From: Cypionkella sp. | Lineage (GTDB): Bacteria > Pseudomonadota > Alphaproteobacteria > Rhodobacterales > Rhodobacteraceae | DNA length: 33,264 bases | NCBI RefSeq assembly: GCF_028290025.1 | Contig: NZ_JAQGKQ010000038.1 | Span: 1-33,264 of the forward strand | Direction: 5' to 3' | Part shown: positions 16,570 to 25,386 of the stretch, piece by piece | How the letters are laid out: every line of letters starts with the position of its first letter | How positions within the stretch are numbered: the first letter of the stretch is position 1 | The notes under the pieces: generated by a model | The model's input: the letters and a program-made list of their open reading frames with translations, nothing else | Told to the model about the DNA's origin: nothing | Databases searched by the model: none | Program-made: the position numbers and the translations under genes

Positions 16570-17538
16570 TTATAATATACGCCGCCGCAGAAAGCATAAG
16601 ATATCAGCCTGCACTTCGGCTGATGCTTGATCGAGGCTGTTGACGCAGATGAACAGCGCGTCCTCGCGGGCCTCGGCTTCGGCGGTCTTCTCACGAACCC
16701 GCTGCGGTTTATCGACGTCCGCGCGGAAATAGACGGTGTTATCCGACGCCGCCACAGTTGCAGTCCCCGCCGCCAGTTCCAGATGATTGGCCAAACTTGC
16801 CGGGTTAAACTGGCTGCCATGCCGAAAGCGCGGGGCCATATTGGCCTCAATCACGCCGGGATGCGCCGCCTCAAACCGCTGAAAGGTTGAGCGTCGTAAC
16901 GGATGCGGCGTGTGGCCAATACTGAAAAACCGCAAGCCCCAACCGACCAACCGCGCCGCGCGCAGCTGTTGCAGCTTGAAGCCGACGGGTTGCCAATTCT
17001 TACCCCGGCGCTTCAGCCGCCCGACTGCAAGTTGCAACATTGGCACCAGACCATAGGCGCGCGTCATCCAGTGGCCACGCAGGATCGGGCCGGTATCCGT
17101 AAAGAAATCAGTGGGTTGAACGGGCCGGATCAGGAAGAAATCATCGTTGAGATAAATGTAACGCTCCGCCAGATCGGGGATGCGGTAAAGTGCGGTTTCA
17201 ATGGTGCGGCCGGAGAATATCGGCAATAGCGCCTCGTGCCCCCGATAGATCACCGTATGATCGACGATCTTGACCCGCTCTCGCAACGACGGATCAGACG
17301 CCCATAACTCCTGCACGACGTTCGGAGTTTGCCCATCCGTGACGATATGAATCCGCCGCAACCAAGGCGCGAACTTTAGCAGGGCCATCAGGCTAAAGCG
17401 GATTTCATCGCGGCTGGCAAAGCGCGTCGCTTCAACCCCCGCCGCACCAAACCCGGGATCATAGGTGCTGCGCTTTGCGACATGAGCGGGGTCTTCGCCG
17501 TCCACCCAAGTCAGCACCGCGTCAATCGGCTGGCTCAC
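16570..17538 (-). CDS. Stealth-family sugar-phosphate transferase
   Basis: This is a predicted hexose-1-phosphate transferase of the Stealth family, related to capsule polymerases and to human GlcNAc-phosphotransferase. Conserved region 1 is IDAVLTWVDGEDP; CR2 runs from RDEIRFSLMALLKFAPWLRRIHIVTDGQTP to AERYIYLNDDFFL; CR3 is seen as HTPHPLRRSTFQRF through FRHGSQFNPASL. CR4 (FICVNSLDQ) is present, but the protein ends at LRRRIL without the usual P-x-S-x-FE tail. The frame extends to 17628, yet the GTG at 17538 forms a GTGA overlap with the upstream gene and has GAGGG 7 bases ahead, so I start there (322 residues). It likely modifies a cell-surface polymer together with the coupled glycosyltransferase. 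Confidence 0.88.
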   Translation of the reverse strand: MSQPIDAVLTWVDGEDPAHVAKRSTYDPGFGAAGVEATRFASRDEIRFSLMALLKFAPWLRRIHIVTDGQTPNVVQELWASDPSLRERVKIVDHTVIYRGHEALLPIFSGRTIETALYRIPDLAERYIYLNDDFFLIRPVQPTDFFTDTGPILRGHWMTRAYGLVPMLQLAVGRLKRRGKNWQPVGFKLQQLRAARLVGWGLRFFSIGHTPHPLRRSTFQRFEAAHPGVIEANMAPRFRHGSQFNPASLANHLELAAGTATVAASDNTVYFRADVDKPQRVREKTAEAEAREDALFICVNSLDQASAEVQADILCFLRRRIL

Positions 17539-18452
17539 AACACCGCCCTCAAACGGTCCGGAATGATCACCACCGGCGGCCCCGGCAGCGGTGCGGGTTT
17601 GTTCCACGCGAGCAGCCTGCGCTTCCAAGTCATCCGGCGGCGCGCGGCGTCGAACATGGGCTCACCTTCGACAGGAGTCGCCGCTTCAACCATGCGGAAC
17701 AAAACCTCACGCCGCTGCATATGCGGGCCCCAGCCAGCGGCAATCAGGTTCGGGTCATTCGCCCGCCCCATCGCGGTTTCATAGTCGATCATGCCGAAGT
17801 GGAACATGAACAGGTCGGGGCTGATGTGGAAATTGCGCCGCTTGACCCGGTGCAGGCCAGCGCCCCAAGTCACCGGTTTGAAAGCCAACACTGGCTTGGT
17901 ATAGGCGTTTGACACCACCGCGAGCCGTCTTTGCGGTAAAAACGGCTGGCTCGGGTCGATTGCGGGTTCGGATTTCAAATCCTGCACCACATCGAGGCCC
18001 AAGCCCGATAAAGTAGCGGTGCGGGCTTTGTGGCCTTGGATGAAGGCGTTCAGACTGGAGTGTTTCGCAGGGTCTGCCACCAGAAACTCATCCACATCCG
18101 TCGCAATCACCGCGTCACAATCATAGCGCCATAGGGTGCGGGCCAAGTCCGAGATTGCACGGCTGCGATTATGCTCCATCACCACCCGCCGCATCGGGGT
18201 GTTACTGATTTCCGCCGCCCAATCGCGGTGACGCAGATGCAGGAAGTTGACGCCGTCAAAGCCTTGCGGGATCGCCTCATCCAGACCGTCAATGATCACG
18301 AACAGCGATTGCCGCCCGAAATTGCCACCGTAATACTCAATCCACTTGCGCAGAAAAATCCTGTCGTTGCGCACTGTGGTGATGCAAGCGACCTTTTTGG
18401 ATTGCTCGGCTTGGTGTGGCACTGGTTGATCTTGCACGGGTTGATCTCGCAC
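17535..18452 (-). CDS. Glycosyltransferase family 2-like protein (Glyco_tranf_2_4 type)
   Basis: This is a predicted sugar transferase of about 305 residues. The N-terminal KKVACITTVRNDRIFLRKWIEYYGG matches the start of GT2-like (PF13704-type) domains, and VIATDVDEFLV supplies the DxD-like metal/nucleotide-sugar site. The ATG at 18458 has GGAG one base away; the in-frame GTG at 18452 has it at 6 bases and is my choice. The first codons contain a 15-base tandem repeat giving RDQPV-QDQPV, so the true start is uncertain. It overlaps the Stealth gene by GTGA, suggesting that the two act on one surface glycan. Donor and acceptor are unknown. Confidence 0.8.
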   Translation of the reverse strand: MRDQPVQDQPVPHQAEQSKKVACITTVRNDRIFLRKWIEYYGGNFGRQSLFVIIDGLDEAIPQGFDGVNFLHLRHRDWAAEISNTPMRRVVMEHNRSRAISDLARTLWRYDCDAVIATDVDEFLVADPAKHSSLNAFIQGHKARTATLSGLGLDVVQDLKSEPAIDPSQPFLPQRRLAVVSNAYTKPVLAFKPVTWGAGLHRVKRRNFHISPDLFMFHFGMIDYETAMGRANDPNLIAAGWGPHMQRREVLFRMVEAATPVEGEPMFDAARRRMTWKRRLLAWNKPAPLPGPPVVIIPDRLRAVL

Positions 18453-18560
18453 GGGCATCTCCGATTTCGGCAGGGGCCAGCTTTATCGCAAGACGGACCC
18501 CGCCGCAATTCTGCACAAACGCCCGGATTGCCGCCCGAATTGGCCGCATATTCCTGCAAA

Positions 18561-18589
18561 GTAACCAATGTAACAGTTTTGTAACAGTT
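18561..18589. promoter_or_regulatory. Direct repeats in the divergent gap between the GT and NUDIX genes
   Basis: GTAAC occurs at 18561, 18570 and 18581. The longer unit TGTAACAGTT is repeated exactly at 18569-18578 and 18580-18589, 11 bases apart, about one helical turn. The 239 to 245-base gap between the divergent genes holds no other clear feature; TTGACC at 18591 could be a -35 box for the plus strand but lacks a good -10 partner. It may be a regulator binding site; no family is recognised. Confidence 0.35.
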
Positions 18590-18697
18590 ATTGACCAATC
18601 TTTTTATGGCTATCGGGTGCAAATGTTCAGATACATGCGCTAGATAACACCAGAGCGGCTCTGAGAACCGTCCTTTAAAAACGAACTGTCGAGGCTG

Positions 18698-19204
18698 ATG
18701 CAGATGAACGAAACCTTAGCGATGACATCCGGTGCTGCGGGCGTGAGCCCCGTGCAATACGGCGCGCTTTGCTGGCGGATGCACCGCGGCAAGGTTGAGG
18801 TTTTGTTGATTACCAGCCGTGACACCGGTCGCTGGGTGATCCCAAAGGGTTGGCCGATGGACAAACGCTCGCCCGCCCAAGCCGCCAAGCAAGAGGCGTG
18901 GGAAGAAGCCGGTGTGCGCGGCGAGGTTGCCGAAACCGCAATCGGCCTGTTCAACTATGTCAAGCTGTTAACCCCAAAGCGCAGTTGCGAATGTGCCGTG
19001 CAAGTCTTTGCGCTGCGGGTTTCCGAACTGGTCGACAAATTCCCCGAGCGTAAAGAGCGTCGCCGCAAATGGTTCGCTGCCGAGAAGGCCGCCCGCAAGG
19101 TGAACGAGCCTGAACTGCGCGAGGTGCTGCTTGGCCTGACCGCCAATCTTGCTCCGCATCCGACTTTGCTGCCTGAGGCCGAGCAATCCCTTGCCACTGC
19201 TTGA
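18698..19204 (+). CDS. NUDIX hydrolase
   Basis: It hydrolyses a nucleoside diphosphate linked to another group; the style (PKGWPMDKRSPAQAAKQEAWEEAGV) resembles the diphosphoinositol/diadenosine polyphosphate branch. In the Nudix box spanning G51 to V73 the catalytic EAWEEAG core is intact (E66, E69, E70), but the usual Glu at box position 7 is Arg and the usual Arg at position 15 is Gln. The protein has 168 residues. GAGG sits 3 bases before the ATG at 18698 and 9 bases before a second in-frame ATG at 18704, so the latter may be the true start. DUF1178 and SDR genes follow on the same strand after 51 bases. Substrate unknown. Confidence 0.85.
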   Translation: MQMNETLAMTSGAAGVSPVQYGALCWRMHRGKVEVLLITSRDTGRWVIPKGWPMDKRSPAQAAKQEAWEEAGVRGEVAETAIGLFNYVKLLTPKRSCECAVQVFALRVSELVDKFPERKERRRKWFAAEKAARKVNEPELREVLLGLTANLAPHPTLLPEAEQSLATA

Positions 19205-19255
19205 AAAGCGGCGCAGCTTGCTTAGGTAGGTTAGGTGTTATAATTTGGCCCGAGC

Positions 19256-19690
19256 ATGATCCAATACTCCCTTCGCTGCGGCAACGCGCATGGTTTCGAT
19301 AGCTGGTTTCAGTCTGCGGCGGCATACGATTCCTTGCTAAGTGCCGGCCAAATCGGTTGTCCGGTATGCGGTGATGCCTCGGTTGAAAAGACCTTGATGG
19401 CCCCCGCCGTACGTCCTGCTGGCAAAGCCGGAGAGCCCGCAGCCAAGCCAAAACTATCCGAACCGCAATCTGAACTTGAAGTCGCGATGGCCGAATTGCG
19501 CCGTCGGGTCGAGGAAAACTCGGAATATGTCGGTCTCAACTTTGCCGCAGAGGCGCGCCGGATGCACGACGGCGATATTGATCAGCGCGCGATTTATGGT
19601 GAGGCCAAGCCCGACGAGGCGCGCGCGTTGATCGAAGATGGTGTGCCAGTGGCTCCGCTGCCGTTCATGCCGCCGAGAAAGGCCAACTGA
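19256..19690 (+). CDS. DUF1178 family protein
   Basis: This is a 144-residue cytoplasmic protein of unknown function. The N-terminus MIQYSLRCGNAHGFDSWFQSAAAYDSLLSAGQIGCPVCGD is the hallmark of DUF1178: a Cys-x4-His followed by WF and a CPVC pair, which together look like a small zinc-binding module. The middle is acidic/Ala-rich, and the C-terminal half contains RRRVEENSEYVGLNFAAEARRMHDGD, which is conserved in the family. The stop overlaps the next gene by one base (TGATG at 19688-19692), so the SDR gene is translationally coupled. Role unknown. Confidence 0.88.
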   Translation: MIQYSLRCGNAHGFDSWFQSAAAYDSLLSAGQIGCPVCGDASVEKTLMAPAVRPAGKAGEPAAKPKLSEPQSELEVAMAELRRRVEENSEYVGLNFAAEARRMHDGDIDQRAIYGEAKPDEARALIEDGVPVAPLPFMPPRKAN

Positions 19691-20328
19691 TGACCACTCT
19701 GATCACCGGCGCAAGTCGCGGTATCGGTCATGCGCTGTTCACACATTACCAAAACGCAAGTGAAACGGTGATCGGCACCTCTCGCAAGGCCGCTCCGGGC
19801 CTGGTGACGCTGGATGTCACTGACGCGGCGGGCCAGCGCGCTTTCGGCCAAACCCTTGAAAGCGTTGATCTTCTGATTTGCAATGCCGGGGTTTTCCCCG
19901 ATCGCGGCCAGAAGCTCGACGACGGCTACGCACCGGCTTTGTGGATGGACGGCTTCAACACCAATGTCGTCGGCGTTTTCCTGACCATCCAGTCAATGCT
20001 GCCGGCTTTGCGGCGTGCTCAGGGCAAAATCGCCATCATTTCCTCGCAGATGGCGTCGGATGCCAAGGCTTCCGGTGGCAGCTATATCTATCGCGCCTCA
20101 AAAGCCGCCGCGCTGAACCTTGGCCGCAATCTCGCGACCGATCTGAAATCGCAAGGCATCGCGGTGGGGATTTATCATCCCGGCTGGGTGCAGACCGATA
20201 TGGGCGGCACCCGCGCCGATATCACCGAGGCGCAATCGGCCAACGGCCTTGCAGCACGCTTTGCGGCACTGTCACTGGCAACGACCGGGTGTTTTGAAAC
20301 ATGGGATGGGCAGGCGCATCCGTTTTAG
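19690..20328 (+). CDS. Short-chain dehydrogenase/reductase (SDR) family oxidoreductase
   Basis: This is a 212-residue NAD(P)-dependent oxidoreductase, somewhat shorter than the classical 250. The cofactor motif TGASRGIG is at residues 6-13, NAG follows in ICNAGVF, and the active site is YRASK with Y134 and K138 preceded by the Ser of IISSQM. The C-terminal HPGWVQTDMGG is typical of the family. Its ATG overlaps the DUF1178 stop by one base. The 3' end faces the ferredoxin gene with only 21 bases between, and no terminator is visible. The substrate cannot be inferred. Confidence 0.88.
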   Translation: MTTLITGASRGIGHALFTHYQNASETVIGTSRKAAPGLVTLDVTDAAGQRAFGQTLESVDLLICNAGVFPDRGQKLDDGYAPALWMDGFNTNVVGVFLTIQSMLPALRRAQGKIAIISSQMASDAKASGGSYIYRASKAAALNLGRNLATDLKSQGIAVGIYHPGWVQTDMGGTRADITEAQSANGLAARFAALSLATTGCFETWDGQAHPF

Positions 20329-20349
20329 GTGCAGCCCAGCCTCAACTGA

Positions 20350-20888
<539 letters not shown>

Positions 20889-21422
20889 ATGATTTTACGA
20901 TTGGTTCTTGGCTCTGCTCTGGTTCTGGCTGGCTGTGCCCAACAAATTGCGGTAACGGCCCCTGCGGTCGGCAATCTCGGGGTTGAGCTGATCCGCCTCA
21001 AGGAAGGCCAACAACCACCGCAGGCCGCGGGCGTTTGCTGGGCAAAAGACACCACGCCTGCCGTGATAGAGACCACCACCGAGCAGATCGTCGTCACAGA
21101 CGAACAGCGCGATGATCAAGGCAAAGTCGTGGCCCCCGCCACCTATCAGACCAAAACCCACCAACGTCTGCTGCAAGACCACGAGGAAGTTTGGTTCCGC
21201 GCACCCTGCCCCGCAGACATGACGGTGAATTTTGTAGCCACTTTGCAACGTGCCCTGAAGGCGCGCGGGCTGTATCTGGCCCCCGTTACCGGTGTGATCG
21301 ACATCACCACCGCAGAGGCCGTGCGGCGTTTTCAGGCCGAGCGTGGTCTTGATAGCCCCGCACTTTCCCTCGCCGCAGCCAAGGAGCTTGGCATCATCGC
21401 CACGGATATCTCAAAACTATGA
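20889..21422 (+). CDS. Lipoprotein with C-terminal peptidoglycan-binding domain
   Basis: This is a 177-residue envelope protein. A lipoprotein signal peptide ends in LVLAGC, with C16 as the lipidated residue. The middle region (about 35-105) is Thr/Gln-rich with VCWAKDTTPAVIETTTEQ and a conserved-looking AP(C)PADMTVNF segment. Residues about 113-170 form a PG_binding_1-type domain (TLQRALKARGLYLAPVTGVIDITTAEAVRRFQAERGL). It is probably anchored to a membrane and touches the cell wall. The ribosome-binding site is weak (GGGC). It overlaps the HD-domain gene by ATGA, so the two are coupled. Specific function unknown. Confidence 0.82.
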   Translation: MILRLVLGSALVLAGCAQQIAVTAPAVGNLGVELIRLKEGQQPPQAAGVCWAKDTTPAVIETTTEQIVVTDEQRDDQGKVVAPATYQTKTHQRLLQDHEEVWFRAPCPADMTVNFVATLQRALKARGLYLAPVTGVIDITTAEAVRRFQAERGLDSPALSLAAAKELGIIATDISKL

Positions 21423-22060
21423 CCCCATCAGCCGCCCAATCCCGTTATGAGGCCGAAGTCACCCGGCAATGGTCGGCGCACGCTGCCGATGGCGCGCATG
21501 ATCTCGGCCATCTGCGCCGCGTGTGGCTGCGCGCCAAACTGATCGCGATGGACGAGACTTGCGATCTGGAGGTTTTGCTCGCCGCCTGCATGTTTCACGA
21601 TCTGGTCAACCTGCCAAAATCGCACCCAGAACGCGCCCGTGCCTCCACCCTATCGGCCGAAGCCGCCTGCCATTTCCTGCGCAGCGATGGTTTTCCCGAG
21701 GCAAAACTGTCTGCCGTCGGCCATGCCATTGCCGCGCACAGCTTTTCTGCCGGCATTACGCCCGCGACCGCCGAGGCTCGCGTATTGCAAGACGCCGATC
21801 GGCTAGAGGCTTTGGGCGCAATCGGTATCGCGCGGATGTTTCATATCTCCGGCCAAATGGGCGGCGGCTTGTTCGATGCCGACGATCCGATGGCACTGAA
21901 GCGCCCGCTGGATGATCGCGCCTTCGCGCTCGATCACATCCAGACCAAACTGCTGAAACTGGTCGATACCATGCAGACCGCCCCCGGTCGCGCGATGGCT
22001 GTTGAGCGCGCTGAATGGATGATGTCCTTTCGCACCCGCCTGTTGTCCGAAATCGGCTAA
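21419..22060 (+). CDS. HD-domain phosphohydrolase (YedJ-like)
   Basis: This is a 213-residue metal-dependent hydrolase of the HD superfamily. The ligand set is visible as H31 (GHLRRVW), H60-D61 (MFHDLVN) and D126 (QDADRLEALG); an extra conserved His segment HAIAAHSF lies at about 102-109. The order and length resemble E. coli YedJ. It starts inside the end of the lipoprotein gene (ATGA overlap at 21419-21422), an unusual pairing of a cytoplasmic hydrolase with an envelope lipoprotein. A small membrane-protein gene follows after 18 bases. The natural substrate is unknown; nucleotides are a common choice for the superfamily. Confidence 0.86.
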   Translation: MTPSAAQSRYEAEVTRQWSAHAADGAHDLGHLRRVWLRAKLIAMDETCDLEVLLAACMFHDLVNLPKSHPERARASTLSAEAACHFLRSDGFPEAKLSAVGHAIAAHSFSAGITPATAEARVLQDADRLEALGAIGIARMFHISGQMGGGLFDADDPMALKRPLDDRAFALDHIQTKLLKLVDTMQTAPGRAMAVERAEWMMSFRTRLLSEIG

Positions 22061-22078
22061 CCCAAACCCCGAGGCTTC

Positions 22079-22558
22079 GTGCTGGCTCGTCTATCCTTAC
22101 GTTTCATCGTGGTGCTGGCGCTGTGTGGCGCGGCACTCCTCGCCTTGGTCACCATGTTTGAGGCGATGATCGGCGCGCCGCTCAGCTTCGGCACCGCAAC
22201 CGTGGTGGTGCTGCCGCTGCTTTTCGCCGCGCGCAGTTGCGGTGCTGCTTGGGTGGTCAACCAGCAGACCAAACCGGGGATCAAAATTATTCTCGGCTAT
22301 GGCTTCTGGCTCGGGCTGCTCGGGCTTGCGGTGCTGGTGGCCGTCACAACTGCGCTGCAAAGCCTGGCGCCAGCCGGTCAAATCCAAACCAGCCCAACCG
22401 AGGTTTTGCGGCTTTTTGCCCAACGCCCCGGTGCTGGATTGATGCTAATCGCCATATCTTTCGGCACCGTAGCACTGATCACCTGCACTGGCTTCGCTTT
22501 AGGTGTCCGCGCTCAAATGCGGCTGCTGTCACAGCCCTTAACCCGTCGCTTCCGCTGA
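22079..22558 (+). CDS. Small integral membrane protein, probably ABZJ_00895 family
   Basis: This is a 159-residue protein with four hydrophobic helices (about 8-30, 36-60, 70-95 and 118-142) and a basic C-terminus (QPLTRRFR). The layout and the RSCGAAWVVNQQTKPG segment between helices 2 and 3 resemble the ABZJ_00895 family of uncharacterised membrane proteins; I am only moderately sure of that name. It starts with GTG at 22079, with GAGG four bases ahead. It follows the HD-domain gene closely and may share its transcript. No function can be given. Confidence 0.7.
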   Translation: MLARLSLRFIVVLALCGAALLALVTMFEAMIGAPLSFGTATVVVLPLLFAARSCGAAWVVNQQTKPGIKIILGYGFWLGLLGLAVLVAVTTALQSLAPAGQIQTSPTEVLRLFAQRPGAGLMLIAISFGTVALITCTGFALGVRAQMRLLSQPLTRRFR

Positions 22559-22650
22559 TGACAAAGATTAACAGACGGTGAATCACCCCCTGCTAAGCCC
22601 TTGAAATCGCTTAGCCGCCCCCTTGCTCACGCGTGGACACAGGCCAGCCC

Positions 22651-22684
22651 ATAAAAAAAGGCGGCAGGTCTCCCCGCCGCCTTT
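22651..22684 (-). terminator. Intrinsic terminator of degQ
   Basis: A 9-bp stem (22657-22665 with 22676-22684) is followed on the minus strand by TTTTTTTAT (part of the run overlaps the stem's A/T end). It lies 18 bases after the degQ stop at 22703. The plus-strand gene ending at 22558 could also use the stem, but the T-tract favours the minus strand. Confidence 0.88.
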
Positions 22685-22702
22685 CAATCTCAATACCTAG
22701 CC

Positions 22703-24196
22703 TTACTCGACCGAAAGAGCCACAAACCGCGGATCGCCCTCACGCCGCACCAGCAGCAGGATCGACTTCCTGCCCGCAGCTTTAGCATCGGCGAGACGGT
22801 CTTGCAGATCGCTGATTTTGGTCAACTTCTGCTGACCCGCCTCAACGATCACATCACCCGGCATCACGCCTTTCTCTGACGCTTCCGAACTCGCATCGAC
22901 ATGAGTCACCGCAAGTCCGGTAGCCCCTGCCGACAGTTTCAGATCTTTCGACACCTGATCATCCACTGGCACCAAGGTCAGCCCCAAAACTTCGGTTTTT
23001 TGCGGCTCAATCGGGGTGTCTTTCTGCGCCGCGGGCACAGGTTTGCCTTCCTCATCGGTCTCACGACGACCAAGCTTGATCTGCAAAGTTTGCTGCTTGC
23101 CATCACGCAACACCACGGCAGGCACTTCCTCGCCAATCGGGCTATCCGCGACAGTACGGGTCAAGCTGCGCACATCGGTGATTTCCTTGCCGTTGAACGT
23201 CAAGATCACGTCACCCGCAAGCATCCCGCTGGCCTTCGCCGGACCTTCCGGCACGTCAGTGATCAACGCGCCCTTCGCATCGGTCAGACCCATCGCTTCG
23301 GCCACGTCAGGCGTCACGTCCTGAATACGTACGCCCAACCAACCGCGCCGAGTCTCGCCGAACTCTTTCAACTGGCCCACCACATGCGACACCACGTTGG
23401 AACCCATCGAGAAGCCAATGCCAATCGAGCCCCCTGTGGGCGACAAAATAGCCGTGTTCACGCCAACAACCTGGCCTTCCATGTTGAACAGCGGCCCGCC
23501 CGAGTTGCCCTTGTTGATCGCAGCATCGGTCTGGATGAAGTCGTCATAAGCGCCGCTCAGCTCACGCCCGCGTGCCGAGACGATCCCGGCAGATACCGAG
23601 AAACCTTGGCCGAGCGGGTTGCCCATCGCCATGACCCAGTCGCCAACCCGCATCGCATCCGAGTTGCCGAACACCACGAATGGCAGCGGCTCGGGGCTTT
23701 CAACTTTCAGCAAAGCGATGTCGGTTTTCAAATCGGTGCCGACCAGTTTCGCTTTCAGTTTCTTGCCCGAAAAGAACTCAATCTCGATGTCATCGGCACC
23801 TTCGATGACGTGGTTGTTGGTGACGATATAGCCGTCAGCACTGATCACGAAGCCCGAGCCCAAAGCCTCGGATCGTTGCGGCTCGTTACCGCCTTGGCCG
23901 TTCTGGTCCATGAAGTCTTTGAAGAAATCTTCAAACGGCGAACCCGGAGGCACCATCGGGCCGCCATCGGTGGCTTGGGCCACCATCGAGGATGTGGTGA
24001 TATTCACCACCGAAGGGCTGATTTGCTGCGCAAGATCTGCAAAACTTTCAGGCGCACCGAAGGCCAGCGCCTGCTGCGCGGGTCCGGCAGCCAGCGCCAT
24101 TGTCAGGCCCAGCCCCAAAGCCAGCATCAGTCGGGGACGCTTAGGTGTGGCGAAAGCTGGAACCGTCAGCGCGCGCGCGGAATTAAGTTGAAGCAC
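22703..24196 (-). CDS. degQ: Do-family periplasmic serine endoprotease (DegP/DegQ type)
   Basis: It degrades misfolded periplasmic and envelope proteins. At 497 residues, an N-terminal signal sequence (hydrophobic 22-38, Ala-x-Ala near 43-45) leads to a trypsin-like domain with H129 (TNNHVI), D159 (TDIALLK) and S232 (GNSGGP). PDZ domains follow at about 270-360 and 400-490. GTG at 24196 is the start; AAGGAG lies 7 bases ahead. It is preceded by hflC with a terminator between, so it should have its own promoter in the 269-base gap, which I cannot define. DegP versus DegQ versus MucD naming is not settled by sequence alone. Confidence 0.93.
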   Translation of the reverse strand: MLQLNSARALTVPAFATPKRPRLMLALGLGLTMALAAGPAQQALAFGAPESFADLAQQISPSVVNITTSSMVAQATDGGPMVPPGSPFEDFFKDFMDQNGQGGNEPQRSEALGSGFVISADGYIVTNNHVIEGADDIEIEFFSGKKLKAKLVGTDLKTDIALLKVESPEPLPFVVFGNSDAMRVGDWVMAMGNPLGQGFSVSAGIVSARGRELSGAYDDFIQTDAAINKGNSGGPLFNMEGQVVGVNTAILSPTGGSIGIGFSMGSNVVSHVVGQLKEFGETRRGWLGVRIQDVTPDVAEAMGLTDAKGALITDVPEGPAKASGMLAGDVILTFNGKEITDVRSLTRTVADSPIGEEVPAVVLRDGKQQTLQIKLGRRETDEEGKPVPAAQKDTPIEPQKTEVLGLTLVPVDDQVSKDLKLSAGATGLAVTHVDASSEASEKGVMPGDVIVEAGQQKLTKISDLQDRLADAKAAGRKSILLLVRREGDPRFVALSVE

Positions 24197-24410
24197 GTCC
24201 GAACTCCTTTTCGTATAGCGGGGCCAAATCGCGTATCGACGGGCCCCCTCGGATCACATCCGCATAATCATTTAAGCGGCCAGATGCGCAATGCAAACCA
24301 GATCGCGCCGTCTCAACCCTGCGTGAATGAATTTGTCATCGCCGTGAGGCTGCACGCAAGTGGTATCGGAAGCTTGCGCCAATCCTTGCCGCTAAGGACT
24401 AAGCGTTGCT

Positions 24411-24444
24411 CAAAGAAAAGGGCCAGCGCGAACGCCAGCCCCTT
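24411..24444 (-). terminator. Intrinsic terminator after hflC
   Basis: On the minus strand, an 11-bp stem with two or three G-U pairs (24444-24433 with 24428-24418) and a UUCG loop is followed by TTTTCTTT (24419-24412). It lies 22 bases after the hflC stop and separates hflKC from degQ. Confidence 0.75.
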
Positions 24445-24465
24445 GCCGAATAGAGTAAACCAAAC

Positions 24466-25386
24466 TTACGGCTGAGCTGCTGCCGTCGCAGGTGGTGGCA
24501 CCGGGGCTGCCGGGGTCGCAGTTGGAGGCTTTTCGGTGCGCAGGTATTCAAAGAACTCGCTGTCCGGCTGCATCACCATAGATGAATTGCCCGACTGCAG
24601 CGCCCGCTCGTAAGATGTCAGCGACCGGGTAAACGCGAAAAACTCTGGGTCGCGGCCAAAGGCTTCGGCATAGATCGCGTTGCGCGTTGCATCGGCTTCA
24701 CCGCGAATGATCTCTGCCTCTTTACGCGCCTCAGACACCACCTCAACCACCGAGCGATCTGCGGTTGCCCGCACGCGCTGCGCCGCCTCGTTACCACGGC
24801 CAATCTCATCGGCCGCCTCACGATCGCGCTCTGCCCGCATCCGGGAGAACGTCGCCTCAAGGTTTTGCTCCGGCAGATCGGTACGGGTCAGCCGCACGTC
24901 AATGACGTCAACGCCCAAACCCTTCGCCTTGGCACGGGCATTGTCGCGGATCTGGTTCATCAGCGCGGTGCGGTCTTCCGACAGCACTTTCTGGCTATTT
25001 ACCCCACCCAAAACCTCACGGATTTCGGCGTTGATGATCTTATCAAGGTTGTCGCGCGCCGCATTTTCGCCGCCCGAACCAACCGCGCGCCGGAACGCTT
25101 CCAGATCGACAATCCGCCAGCGCGCAAACGCATCGACTACCAAGCGGCGATCATCCAGCGGAGTAACCTCCAAAGGCTGCGTCGGCAGGCCCAAAATGCG
25201 GTCTTCATAACGGAAGATTTCCTGCACGAAGGGCAGCTTGAAACCCAAACCGGGCTGGTCAATCACCTGTTTGACCTCACCGAACTGCAAGACCAGTACT
25301 TTTTCGCGCTCGTCCACGATGAACACAGACGACAGCAGCAAAGCGCCTGCAAGGATCAGGCCGGGAAGAATATAAATCGGGCGCAT
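24466..25386 (-). CDS. hflC: Protease modulator HflC (SPFH/band-7 protein)
   Basis: With HflK it forms a large membrane cage around the FtsH protease and adjusts which membrane proteins are degraded. The 306-residue protein has one N-terminal helix (about 5-22, IYILPGLILAGALLLSSVFIV), an SPFH domain, then a long helical region rich in Arg/Glu/Ala (DREAADEIGRGNEAAQRVRATADRSVVEVVSEARKEAEIIRGEADATRNAIYAEAFG) expected to form coiled coil. The C-terminus is Pro/Ala-rich. The ATG at 25386 shares one base with the hflK stop (TGATG), with GGAGG 9 bases ahead; a TTG one codon earlier is unlikely. A terminator follows. Confidence 0.94.
   Translation of the reverse strand: MRPIYILPGLILAGALLLSSVFIVDEREKVLVLQFGEVKQVIDQPGLGFKLPFVQEIFRYEDRILGLPTQPLEVTPLDDRRLVVDAFARWRIVDLEAFRRAVGSGGENAARDNLDKIINAEIREVLGGVNSQKVLSEDRTALMNQIRDNARAKAKGLGVDVIDVRLTRTDLPEQNLEATFSRMRAERDREAADEIGRGNEAAQRVRATADRSVVEVVSEARKEAEIIRGEADATRNAIYAEAFGRDPEFFAFTRSLTSYERALQSGNSSMVMQPDSEFFEYLRTEKPPTATPAAPVPPPATAAAQP

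Noticed and set aside
22901..24475. Very long plus-strand frame (524 codons) opposite degQ
   Set aside because: It is antisense to a well-supported protease gene, His/Arg-rich with no recognisable domain; long antisense frames are expected at this GC content.
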